From NCBI GenBank assembly GCA_023954045.1, contig JAMLIR010000008.1, forward strand, positions 1 through 64,000: 64,000 nucleotides of DNA. Direction: 5' to 3'. Shown here one piece after another: positions 8,040 through 14,795 of the stretch. The DNA is from Burkholderiaceae bacterium (lineage in GTDB: Bacteria > Pseudomonadota > Gammaproteobacteria > Burkholderiales > Burkholderiaceae_E). Below the pieces are notes generated by a model. The model saw only the letters and a list, made by a program, of their open reading frames with translations, did not search any database and was not told the origin of the DNA. Position 1 is the stretch's first letter, and each line of letters begins with the position of its first letter. Both the position numbers and the translations under genes were made by a program.

Positions 8040-8252
8040 ATGCCTGACGATCGTCGCGCCGTCCGGCGCACCTTCCGGGTCGGCCGCTTCACCTGCGAGC
8101 TGACCATTCCGGTCCTGGGCGCCGGCGGCATCGCGGCGGCGACCTGCGAATGGTCCCCGTCGGTGCCCGAGCGCCTGTCCGACGCCGAGCAGACGGTCTA
8201 CGCGACCGAGCTGCAGCGCGCGCTTGCCGAAGCGATGGAGGCCCGGTCATGA
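8040..8252 (+). CDS. Small hypothetical protein
   Basis: A 70-residue protein starting at the ATG just after the iteron-like array. The N-terminal half looks strand-rich (RTFRVGRFTCELTIPVLGAGGI) and the C-terminal half helical (RLSDAEQTVYATELQRALAEAMEA). It overlaps the next small ORF by ATGA. I do not recognise the family. Confidence 0.55.
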   Translation: MPDDRRAVRRTFRVGRFTCELTIPVLGAGGIAAATCEWSPSVPERLSDAEQTVYATELQRALAEAMEARS

Positions 8253-8410
8253 CCCCCTCGAATCGGGCAGGGGGAACGAACCGGGGGAATACGTCGGGCG
8301 CCGAACGGCGACATCGGCCACGGCCGCCGGTCTACGGCCGATATCCGGATACCTGTGTCCTTCCGGAAGGGCTGCACCCGATCAGGAAGCACCTGGAGGC
8401 CGAATCGTGA
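8249..8410 (+). CDS. Possible small ORF carrying the 81-bp repeat
   Basis: A 53-codon frame linked to both neighbours by ATGA/GTGA overlaps, which is why it is listed. Composition is Arg/Pro/Gly-rich, and half of it is the 81-bp repeat also found at 14700. The better amino-acid conservation between the two repeat copies is in a different frame, so this may be a spacer rather than a gene. Confidence 0.25.
   Translation: MTPSNRAGGTNRGNTSGAERRHRPRPPVYGRYPDTCVLPEGLHPIRKHLEAES
8270..8350. repeat. 81-bp imperfect direct repeat, copy 1
   Basis: Aligns without gaps to 14700-14780 (offset 6430). The first 21 bases are identical and contain GGGGGAAC followed by a related GGGGGAAT box. The middle has diverged. 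The last third is a hairpin, ATCGGCC...GGCCGAT, followed by a shared TCCGGAT. Confidence 0.7.
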
Positions 8411-8760
8411 AGCGTGAGCCCTGCACCGTCGCGTTCGAGGGCGCGGCGCTCCCGCCGGCGCTCCTCGAGCTGTTCGAGCACTGCGTGCGCCACGGCCTGT
8501 ACGACGGTGACGCCGACCGCGCGAGCCTGCTCGCGATGCACCGGCTCGATCCCGGCGCGACCTGCGACCTCGTGGGTGAAATGGCGGCGCGCGTCTTGCG
8601 CTGCCGGCGCTGCGCGCACTTCCGGCGGCCGGGCCTGGCCGATCAGGGCTACTGCGGCGAGCGCGCGGACCTGCCGATCGTCTACGGCCTGCTGCACGCG
8701 CTACCGCCGGACGGCGGCGCCTGGTGCCCGCTGTTCGCCAGCACGGAGGTGCGGCCGTGA
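8407..8760 (+). CDS. Cysteine-motif hypothetical protein (tandem paralogue A)
   Basis: A 117-residue protein starting at GTG. A helical N-terminus is followed by a likely metal-binding tail: CRRCAHFRRPG, then GYCGERADL, then GGAWCPLF. The next gene has the same tail with the same Cys spacing pattern (CxxC, FC/YC, GAWC), so the two look like a duplicated pair. Four cysteines suggest a zinc ribbon, possibly for DNA or protein binding. Function unknown. Confidence 0.6.
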   Translation: MKREPCTVAFEGAALPPALLELFEHCVRHGLYDGDADRASLLAMHRLDPGATCDLVGEMAARVLRCRRCAHFRRPGLADQGYCGERADLPIVYGLLHALPPDGGAWCPLFASTEVRP

Positions 8761-9098
8761 GCCCGGTCACCTTCGAGTTCCCCATCGACGAGCGCGGCGA
8801 GCCTCGCCCGGCGCTGGCCGAGCAGGTTGACCTGCTGCTCCGGCGCCTGGTCGTCTCTCAGGTGATCACCGGCGGCAAGGCCGACGACCTGCGGTTGCAG
8901 TTCGCAGAGTCGCCGCGCGGGACCGCGGGCCGGATCATCGACCTGGTCGAGCGCGTCGACCGCTGCGATCGCTGCGCATTCCTGCGGCGCCCGGCTTCCG
9001 GTCGCTCGTTTTGCGCCGGGCGCGGCTCGGCCTTCGAGCTTCCGGCCGACCGCGGCGCCTGGTGCGCGGGCTTTCGTCCGCGTGGAGACCGGCCGTGA
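8757..9098 (+). CDS. Cysteine-motif hypothetical protein (tandem paralogue B)
   Basis: A 113-residue protein beginning at a GTG that overlaps the previous stop. Its C-terminal tail CDRCAFLRRPASGRSFCAGRG...DRGAWCAGF parallels that of the gene before it, while the N-terminal half (FEFPIDERGEPRPALAEQVDLLLRRLV) differs. Probably a zinc-binding accessory protein of the element; no function can be assigned. Confidence 0.6.
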   Translation: MSPVTFEFPIDERGEPRPALAEQVDLLLRRLVVSQVITGGKADDLRLQFAESPRGTAGRIIDLVERVDRCDRCAFLRRPASGRSFCAGRGSAFELPADRGAWCAGFRPRGDRP

Positions 9099-9262
9099 TT
9101 CGGGCCGATGCCGCACGGACGCCTGAATCGGGCGACACGGCGCGTTTTCAGGGCGCGGGGCTATCGACCCCTTACCCGCTCGCCGACAGGCGCACACGCG
9201 TCGATCTGGCGCGTCGCGCGGCGGGCTCCCCTTTCCCTGACCACCGGAGGTTCCCGAAATGA
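9095..9262 (+). CDS. Possible small ORF linking two genes
   Basis: A 55-codon frame that starts GTGA at the previous stop and ends ATGA at the next start. The coupling is the only support; composition (Arg, Ala, Pro) is not distinctive and no motif is visible. Confidence 0.25.
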   Translation: MIRADAARTPESGDTARFQGAGLSTPYPLADRRTRVDLARRAAGSPFPDHRRFPK

Positions 9263-9483
9263 TCACCGTCGAAGACCGCGAGCGCCGCGCCGGCCAGAAA
9301 GCCGCGCTCGAAGTCATCGCCAGCTTCAATGCCTTCCAGGCGAAACCCGACGCCGTGCAGGCCGCGCTGATGGCGCTGCTCGAGGACGCGGGCCTGAAGC
9401 CCGTTCCGCCCGAGATCGCGAACCGGATCGAAGGCTTCGCAATCGCGCTCCATCGCGAGTTGGCGATGAAGGCTGCGCGCTGA
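9259..9483 (+). CDS. Small hypothetical protein
   Basis: A 74-residue, probably all-helical protein (AGQKAALEVIASFNAFQAK..., VQAALMALLEDAGLKPVPPEIANRIEGFAIALHREL). The upstream GGAGG gives a good ribosome site for the ATG. Unrecognised; it belongs to the run of small genes downstream of the replication module. Confidence 0.55.
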   Translation: MITVEDRERRAGQKAALEVIASFNAFQAKPDAVQAALMALLEDAGLKPVPPEIANRIEGFAIALHRELAMKAAR

Positions 9484-9496
9484 TCGCTTCCCCACC

Positions 9497-10189
9497 ATGA
9501 CGAGGTTCACCATGACCGCTGCTACCGTTTCTGCCCCCTCCGAGTCGCCCGAGCTGGCCGCGCTGCGCGCCGCGAAGGCACGCTTCGACGCCGCCCAGGC
9601 CGAGGTCGATCGCGTGCTCGCCGCCAAGCCCACACCGCCGGACCTGTCCGCCGTGCTGGTGGCGCTCGCAGACGCCCAGCGCGACTTCGAGGACGCGTCC
9701 GCCGCGCGCGTCCTGGGCACCGCCACCGACGACGAAGTGCGCCAGGCCGCCGAGGTGCTGGCGAAGGCGCGCAAGGCGCACGAGGCCGCCGCCGTGAAGG
9801 CCGAGCAATTCGCGATGCTCGAGGCCGGCTTCACGCGTGCACTCGCGCAAGTCCAGGCCGAGGTCGACGCCGCCGCCGAGGCCAGGCGCGAGGCCGAGAA
9901 CGCGTGGCTGCGCGCCGAGTTGGTCGACGCCGACGAGCGGTACTGCCGCGCTGCCGAGACAATGTTCGCGCAATGGCGCCGCGCGAAGTCGCTCCATCGC
10001 GCGCTCATGACGCGCGGCGGGCGCTCGACCAACTATCTCGACATCGCGCCACCGCCGACGGCCCCTGCACTCGCTGTCTGGCGCAGCAAGAAGGACCACG
10101 ATGACACGCTCTTCCGCGCTCAGTTCGTCGACCTGCACGCTGCCGAGCTCGCCCTGCAGGCCGCGTCGATCTCGGCGGGCGAGGGCTGA
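9497..10189 (+). CDS. Coiled-coil hypothetical protein
   Basis: A 230-residue protein dominated by long Ala/Glu/Arg-rich helices (about 15-160) with heptad-like spacing, then a shorter tail. A second Met at 9512 (MTAATVS) has an equally plausible ribosome site. Such coiled-coil proteins in phages and satellites can be scaffolds or SMC-like accessory factors, but nothing specific identifies this one. Confidence 0.6.
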   Translation: MTRFTMTAATVSAPSESPELAALRAAKARFDAAQAEVDRVLAAKPTPPDLSAVLVALADAQRDFEDASAARVLGTATDDEVRQAAEVLAKARKAHEAAAVKAEQFAMLEAGFTRALAQVQAEVDAAAEARREAENAWLRAELVDADERYCRAAETMFAQWRRAKSLHRALMTRGGRSTNYLDIAPPPTAPALAVWRSKKDHDDTLFRAQFVDLHAAELALQAASISAGEG

Positions 10190-10316
10190 TTCGGCGGCGC
10201 CGATGCTACTTACGGTTGCGCGCTGCTACTGATGGCGTACTACCGAAAATTGTGTTGCGAGCCGGGCGCACCAGAGGGAACGTACCCGGACCGCAACGCA
10301 CGTCACGGAGCCTCGC

Positions 10317-10505
10317 ATGAAAACGATCGTGGTCACCTTCACCGACTCGCTATCTGGCCGGGTCGTCTACACGGTGGGCGTCGAATCCGTCGCGCACGAC
10401 GAGGCGGCGCGGTGCGCTGCCCTGTCGGCCGCCTACGAAGCGGCGCGGACCAGTGGGGTGACGGTCAACGACCCGCACCTTCGCCATTCGTTCGCTTGCC
10501 TGTAG
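10317..10505 (+). CDS. Small hypothetical protein
   Basis: A 62-residue protein with an N-terminal strand pair (TIVVTFTDSLSGRVVYTVGVESV) and a helix (HDEAARCAALSAAYEAARTSG). CGGAGCC precedes the ATG. Unrecognised. The 127 bases before it contain no other convincing gene. Confidence 0.5.
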   Translation: MKTIVVTFTDSLSGRVVYTVGVESVAHDEAARCAALSAAYEAARTSGVTVNDPHLRHSFACL

Positions 10506-10531
10506 CCGACGCCCGCGTCACGGAGACCGCA

Positions 10532-10750
10532 ATGAGCCCAAGCACCTACCCGCCGCCGTCGCGCGACTGGCTGATCCGGCTGCACGAGTTCGTCTGGAAT
10601 TGGCTGCGCGCCGTCGAGCCGAGCACCACCGACCTGCGCTTCATCGATGGCGAGTTGTTCGTGCGTGACTTCGGCGGCTGGTCGTCGCTCGGCGGCTTCG
10701 CCGGCTGGTTGCGCCTGGCCCGCGCGCTCGGCGCGCTGCGTTCGGAGTGA
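10532..10750 (+). CDS. Small Trp-rich hypothetical protein
   Basis: A 72-residue protein with five Trp residues (DWLIRLHEFVWNWLRAVEP, GGWSSLGGFAGWLRLARAL), possibly amphipathic and membrane-associated. CGGAGA precedes the ATG, and the stop overlaps the next GTG start. Function unknown. Confidence 0.5.
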   Translation: MSPSTYPPPSRDWLIRLHEFVWNWLRAVEPSTTDLRFIDGELFVRDFGGWSSLGGFAGWLRLARALGALRSE

Positions 10751-11100
10751 TCACCATGAAGACCCGGAGGAACCCGCACGCCGGCACCGACGTTCAGTCG
10801 ATCACGCTCCACGCGGACGGCTACGCCTGGGAGGCGCTCGTTCGCGTCGCCGGCGTCGCCTACGCCGCCAGCTACATCGGCGCGCGCCTGCAGGTCCGGC
10901 TCGCCGCGACCGAGCGCCCGAGCCGGCGCCGCGCCTGGCACGTGGAGGCCGTGCGCGTCTGGGCGTTGTCGAAGATCCTTGCCCTGCCGCCTGCCTGGCA
11001 CGCGCGCCACGAGGCCCTGCACGGCGTGCGCGAGCAGCGCGAGGCGGTGCGCCGGGCTGCGCTCGATCGCCTGGTCGCGCTCGAAGGGCAGGCCGCCTGA
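10747..11100 (+). CDS. Hypothetical protein
   Basis: A 117-residue protein starting at GTG (10747, overlapping the previous stop) or at ATG 10756. The N-terminal half is strand-rich (SITLHADGYAWEALVRVAGVAYAASYIGARLQVRL), followed by helices rich in Arg, His and Ala. Its stop overlaps the next ATG (TGATG). Unrecognised. Confidence 0.5.
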   Translation: MITMKTRRNPHAGTDVQSITLHADGYAWEALVRVAGVAYAASYIGARLQVRLAATERPSRRRAWHVEAVRVWALSKILALPPAWHARHEALHGVREQREAVRRAALDRLVALEGQAA

Positions 11101-11339
11101 TGGACCCGGTGGCCGCGCGCGCGGCGCTCGCCGACGAGCTGGAGCGCTTCCTCGCGTACTGCTCGGAGAACCCCGACGACCGGGCAGCGCAACGTCAAGG
11201 CCGAAGCTGGACCTTCGGCGCGTGCCGGGCCGCGGTCGCGGTCGGGCTGATGACAGAAGCCGAGGCCGAGGCTTGGGTCCAGCGGGCTTGGCTCGTTGCC
11301 GGGCGGAGCGGGCGCCCGGCGCAGGGCGCTGCCCGATGA
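11100..11339 (+). CDS. Small hypothetical protein upstream of the TerS-like gene
   Basis: A 79-residue, probably all-helical protein (MDPVAARAALADELERFLAYCSENPDDRA..., LMTEAEAEAWVQRAWLVAGR). It overlaps both neighbours (TGATG and ATGA), so it is likely translated together with the TerS-like protein. No family recognised. Confidence 0.5.
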   Translation: MDPVAARAALADELERFLAYCSENPDDRAAQRQGRSWTFGACRAAVAVGLMTEAEAEAWVQRAWLVAGRSGRPAQGAAR

Positions 11340-11836
11340 CCGCGAAGAACGCCACGTCGCCGCGCTCGCTGGTCTCGCTGCAGCGCCAGCAGCAGGCGGT
11401 CGAGTTGCGCCGGTCGGGTCGTTCGTACCGCGAGATCGCACACGCGATCGGGGTCGGCGTGACGACCGCACACCGGCTGATCTCGGGCGCGATGGCGGAG
11501 GCACGCTCGGCCGTGGCCGAGGACGTCGTCGAGCTTCGCGCGCTCGAGCTGTCGCGCCTGGACGGGCTGATGGTCGCGCTGTGGCCGAAGGCGCGGCGCG
11601 GTGAGCTGTCGGCTGTCGATCGCGTTCTGAAGATCATGGAGAGGCGTGCCAAGCTGCTCGGCCTGGACGCGCCGGCGAAGGTCGCCCGGACGAACGCGGC
11701 CGGCGACGAGGATGAGGGCGACGGCACGCGCTACATCGTGCCGGTGCCGGCGCAGATGTCGCTCGACGAGTGGGTCCGCCGGTTCGCGCCGGTGGGCTCG
11801 GCGCCGGGCGTCGAGGGATCTCGCGCGTCGGCCTGA
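11336..11836 (+). CDS. Terminase-small-subunit-like HTH protein
   Basis: A 166-residue protein with a homeodomain-like helix-turn-helix near the start (QQQAVELRRSGRSYREIAHAIG, then VTTAHRLISGAM). A helical segment ends VDRVLKIMERRAKLLGLDAP, a signature often seen in phage TerS-like proteins. TerS selects DNA for packaging together with TerL. No TerL is present here, so the protein could redirect a helper phage terminase, as TerS of PICIs does. It could equally be a plain regulator. It ends the forward small-gene run. Confidence 0.6.
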   Translation: MTAKNATSPRSLVSLQRQQQAVELRRSGRSYREIAHAIGVGVTTAHRLISGAMAEARSAVAEDVVELRALELSRLDGLMVALWPKARRGELSAVDRVLKIMERRAKLLGLDAPAKVARTNAAGDEDEGDGTRYIVPVPAQMSLDEWVRRFAPVGSAPGVEGSRASA

Positions 11837-12139
11837 CGCGCGGGGTGAGGGCCGGCCGATTCTGTTCGCGGCCGGGCGGGTATCAGTCGGCGAGTCGCCC
11901 GCGTCAGAAAGCAACCCCGACAGCCCGCGGCGGCCGCTCCGTGAACGGCCGCGCGGCGGGCAACCCTTTACAGCAGGCGGCGGGTCGTATAGGGCGCGGC
12001 CGTTCCGCTGCTATGCGTTCCGCGAGCGGCCGGTTGCGGTGGCCGGTCCGAATCGTTCTGTGACCCGCCCCGGGTCTTCGCGGGCCAATGTAAAGTGTCG
12101 GCTGATCCCGACAACTTTGCGACCCCACGACGGATTTTC
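11837..12139. other. Gap before the restriction-modification genes
   Basis: About 300 bases with no convincing gene. The first two thirds are G+C-rich, with the complementary arms CGGCCG repeated several times. Base composition turns more A+T-rich towards the restriction gene, and an inverted repeat lies at 12096-12113. Confidence 0.5.
12096..12113. promoter_or_regulatory. Inverted repeat upstream of the restriction gene
   Basis: TGTCGG and CCGACA flank the spacer CTGATC, 27 bases before the ATG at 12140. Such symmetric sites in front of restriction genes often bind a controller or the methyltransferase itself. The spacer contains GATC, which may matter if the partner methylase acts on a GATC-containing site. 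Confidence 0.35.
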
Positions 12140-12997
12140 ATGGTAAAGAAGGCGGCGACTCCCGAGCCTGATCCTGAGAACGGAGATGGCGAAACCGACG
12201 ATGGTGAAGATCAGGAGAACGGCGCACTTGATGACGTCGCGCTGCATCCGGGGCCAAACGCGGACTCGGCAGTCGATATCGAGCGGTACATCACTGCTGA
12301 CGTGCGGGCGCTCTACGACGTATTCAGCTACAGGCACGCGGCTGCGATCCTCGCGAATGAATTCCCGGCAGAGCTGAAGGAGATCGAAGGCGCTCTTCTG
12401 GCCTTTCGAATTACGACGAAGGACATCGGCGCGCCAGGGGGAAACGAGTCGATTGTGCCGAAGAAGTATTCAAGCATGTTGCGGCCCTTGAAATGGTACG
12501 AAGCGAGAATTCAGGGCGACCTGATCGTTCGGCAGACGCTTCACGCGCGGAGCCTAAGGGCAGGTGGTAAGTCGAAGAAGTCCGAGGTTGCAGGCGCCGA
12601 CCAGCGGATGATCGAGAACTTCATCGACGGCCACAAGATTGATTACGTGAAGGGGCGCGTCGCGTTCGACTTGGAATGGAACTCGAAAGATCAGACGTTC
12701 GACCGCGATCTGTACGCGTTTCGAACTTTTCACGAATGCGGTCTGATCAGTGCTGGGGTGATGGTCACGCGTAGCGCGAGCTTGAATCCCGTATTCGATC
12801 AGGTTCCGCTCCTCAATAAGAATGGCGAGCCAGTCCTGGATGAGTCGGGCGCGGTTACGCCGGCGAAACGAAAGTACGGCGCGAGCACAACCTGGATGGG
12901 TAAGCTTTTGTATCGGCTGAATGCAGGAAGGCACGGGGGATGTCCGGTGCTAGTCTTTGGGATCACGCCGCGACTGATTGAAGATTGGAACCCATAG
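12140..12997 (+). CDS. BglII/BstYI-like type II restriction endonuclease
   Basis: A 285-residue protein. After a charged acidic linker (about 1-50), the rest resembles the BglII/BstYI family: YDVFSYRHAAAIL near the start, KIDYVKGRVAFDLEWNSKD (about 166-184), FDRDLYAFRTFHECGLISAGVMVTRS, YGASTTWMGKLLYRL and GGCPVLVFGIT. The catalytic segment would be the Asp of KIDY plus DLEW, where family members usually have a Glu and Gln/Glu pair. BglII and BstYI cut A/RGATCT/Y, but specificity cannot be read here. GTG 12095 is an alternative start. A 2-base gap to the methyltransferase indicates one transcript, and base use is more A+T-rich than its neighbours. Confidence 0.8.
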   Translation: MVKKAATPEPDPENGDGETDDGEDQENGALDDVALHPGPNADSAVDIERYITADVRALYDVFSYRHAAAILANEFPAELKEIEGALLAFRITTKDIGAPGGNESIVPKKYSSMLRPLKWYEARIQGDLIVRQTLHARSLRAGGKSKKSEVAGADQRMIENFIDGHKIDYVKGRVAFDLEWNSKDQTFDRDLYAFRTFHECGLISAGVMVTRSASLNPVFDQVPLLNKNGEPVLDESGAVTPAKRKYGASTTWMGKLLYRLNAGRHGGCPVLVFGITPRLIEDWNP

Positions 12998-12999
12998 CC

Positions 13000-13689
13000 A
13001 TGTCGAAACATCGTGTAGGCGAACCGAACCTCGCCGCCGTCGATCTACTAGCACAGCAGGGCGGCCGGAAGTTTCGAACGATCCTCGCCGATCCGCCGTG
13101 GCAGTTCCAGAACCGAACCGGCAAGATGGCGCCGGAGCACAAGCGGCTCTCCCGGTACGGAACCATGAAGCTCGAACAGATCGTGGCGCTACCGATTTCG
13201 CAGCTCGCCGATGACACGGCCCACCTGTACCTGTGGGTCCCGAACGCGCTTTTGCCTGACGGACTTCGGGTCATGGAGGCGTGGGGCTTCCAATACAAGA
13301 GCAATCTTGTCTGGCACAAGGTTCGTAAAGACGGTGGGTCGGACGGCCGTGGTGTCGGCTTCTACTTCCGCAATGTCACGGAGCTTGTTCTGTTCGGTGT
13401 CCGCGGCAAGAACGCGAGGACGCTGGCTCCTGGTCGCCGCCAGGTCAATCTCTTGGCGAGCATGAAGCGCGAGCATTCTCGCAAGCCTGACGAGCTCTAT
13501 GAGGTGGTCGAGTCATGTAGCCCTGGCCCGTACCTCGAGCTGTTCGCGCGCGGGCCGCGGAAGGGCTGGTCCGTATGGGGGAATCAGTCGGACGACTACT
13601 ATCCGACTTGGCCGACCTACGCCAATCACTCCCAAGCCGAACGTATTCAGGACGTGGTCGTCGAGATGGCTGCAGGCTCTGGGGAGTGA
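13000..13689 (+). CDS. MT-A70-family adenine-specific DNA methyltransferase
   Basis: A 229-residue Rossmann-type N6-adenine methyltransferase. Motif IV is DPPW (about residues 30-33, ILADPPWQF). LYLWVPNALLPDGLRVMEAWGF and LVWHKVRKDG follow, and the AdoMet-side motif is near the end (PYLELFARGPRKGWSVWGNQ). It is co-directional with and two bases after the BglII-like gene, so it most likely protects the host DNA from that enzyme. MT-A70 enzymes in phages can also act alone. The start is ATG 13000; an in-frame TTG at 12985 would overlap the endonuclease. Confidence 0.88.
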   Translation: MSKHRVGEPNLAAVDLLAQQGGRKFRTILADPPWQFQNRTGKMAPEHKRLSRYGTMKLEQIVALPISQLADDTAHLYLWVPNALLPDGLRVMEAWGFQYKSNLVWHKVRKDGGSDGRGVGFYFRNVTELVLFGVRGKNARTLAPGRRQVNLLASMKREHSRKPDELYEVVESCSPGPYLELFARGPRKGWSVWGNQSDDYYPTWPTYANHSQAERIQDVVVEMAAGSGE

Positions 13690-13873
13690 CGTCTGGTCGT
13701 AAGCCGTAAGCCCGCGATTCTGGTCGTCCAGCCCCGATGCGGCAGACACTCCAAGTAGCCTGAGTAGCACCAGCGCCGCCCCTTGTTGATCTCCTCGTGG
13801 CTCATGCGCGCGTCGTGTGCCGACAGCTCGCTGCCGTCTACTCGGCTGCCGGTCTAGGCCAATAGGCTGATCT

Positions 13874-14419
13874 CTATTCGATTGAGAGCGGCTTGTCCAC
13901 GAAGCCGCAATAGCTCAGATATCGCACCATCGCGTCCCGCGTTGCGGCGGCATACCAGAGCGACAAGCCTTCATCTTCTTGATTGCTGACGGCAAGCCAG
14001 GCTGATCGTCCGTCCATGGCTCGCAACTCGGCAATCCAGAATTCCATGCCCATCCCCTCATCGAGACATGCGTTAGCCCATCGCCTTACGAGCAGAAGCT
14101 TTTCGTCGCTCTCCAACCTCCGCGTGGCGCGAATCTCATCGGCGCGCTCGGATCCAAACAGCTCATCAAGGTCCTGAAGAAACTCGTCGAGCAACGGGTA
14201 CGGTGCCTCCACGCGGTCGACGTAGTGGCCGGTTGGTAGGCGTCCGCGAACCACCGCAGCCGGAAGCGCCGGGTCATGCAACCGATCCACGACCTCCGGT
14301 GCGATACGTGTGAGTTCGTCCGTGAGCCTGTCAATCGACACCGAGTCGCCGCCATTCTTTTCAGCCACGCTATGCAGGGCCTCGACGATTGCGTCGATGG
14401 TTGCTTGTTCGAGGTTCAT
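13874..14419 (-). CDS. Hypothetical protein
   Basis: A 181-residue soluble acidic protein of unknown function, reading against all other element genes. It is helical at the start (NLEQATIDAIVEALHSVAEK), with DELFGSERADEIRATRRL in the middle and a Trp-containing C-terminal part (MEFWIAELRAMDGRSAWLAVSNQEDEGLSLWYAAATRDA). No motif identifies it. Reverse-strand genes at an island end are often cargo such as defence or immunity functions, but this is only position-based. Confidence 0.6.
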   Translation of the reverse strand: MNLEQATIDAIVEALHSVAEKNGGDSVSIDRLTDELTRIAPEVVDRLHDPALPAAVVRGRLPTGHYVDRVEAPYPLLDEFLQDLDELFGSERADEIRATRRLESDEKLLLVRRWANACLDEGMGMEFWIAELRAMDGRSAWLAVSNQEDEGLSLWYAAATRDAMVRYLSYCGFVDKPLSIE

Positions 14420-14576
14420 CTATCGATCCTAACGTCGACTGCTGATCTTGCTGGCCGCGCCTAGTCGACTCAGAAATTGGGCCTCTAGCCGGACTCACAC
14501 GCTCCGATCTCATTTGATCCTGGACCCACCCTAGCAGCTCGCCAGCGAGGCGTTCGCTGATTTCGTCGTGGTTCAT
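14370..14576 (-). CDS. Possible small ORF upstream of the reverse-strand gene
   Basis: A 68-codon frame beginning MNHDEISERLAGELLGWVQDQM, a plausible amphipathic helix, followed by a low-complexity basic tail. It overlaps the start of the 181-residue gene by 50 bases and lacks a clear ribosome site. It may be just leader sequence. Confidence 0.3.
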   Translation of the reverse strand: MNHDEISERLAGELLGWVQDQMRSERVSPARGPISESTRRGQQDQQSTLGSIDEPRTSNHRRNRRGPA

Positions 14577-14699
14577 GCCCGCGGGCTGCCCGATCCGGGG
14601 CTTCGGCGGTATCGGCGCAACGGTTTAGGCTGACGGTAGTGGTCACGAAGCGACAGCGCCCGCGGTCGGCGCCGTTGTCCGGTAGCGTCCGACTGAAAC

Positions 14700-14780
14700 G
14701 GGGGAACGAACCGGGGGAATCGGCCTGTTCTAAATCTCTGAGATCGGCCACGGGCGCGCCTTTCCGGCCGATTTCCGGAT
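14700..14780. repeat. 81-bp imperfect direct repeat, copy 2
   Basis: Ungapped match to 8270-8350: the first 21 bases are identical (boxes GGGGGAAC at 14700 and GGGGGAAT at 14713). The hairpin ATCGGCC...GGCCGAT and the TCCGGAT end are also shared. It ends two bases before the candidate attR. Confidence 0.7.
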
Positions 14781-14781
14781 G

Positions 14782-14795
14782 CCCTACGGACGCCA
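14782..14795 (+). other. Candidate attR (tRNA-Glu 3'-end remnant)
   Basis: CCCTACGGACGCCA matches the tRNA-Glu 3' end except for one missing G; the flanking T-arm bases match partially. If right, the element spans about 11.36 kb. Confidence 0.4.

Larger units (their letters stand above)
3434..14795. mobile_element. PICI-like or P4-like integrated satellite element
   Basis: The element sits beside tRNA-Glu. It encodes a P4-type integrase, AlpA-like regulator, CHC2 primase-like protein, RepA-like helicase, iteron-like repeats, TerS-like HTH protein, a BglII-like endonuclease/MT-A70 methyltransferase pair and many small hypotheticals. I see no portal, capsid, tail, lysis, large terminase, relaxase or mating genes. 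Int, AlpA, primase/Rep and TerS without a virion module is the known layout of phage-inducible chromosomal islands. Flanking genes are ordinary chromosomal genes. The left edge is fairly secure; the right edge rests on a weak att match and on the switch to host-like genes after 15 kb. Confidence 0.7.

Noticed and set aside
13647-13805. A 52-codon minus-strand frame starting MSHEEINKGRRWCYSGYLEC
   Set aside because: It overlaps the 3' end of the methyltransferase gene on the other strand and has no ribosome site or recognisable family; it may be a decayed gene fragment.
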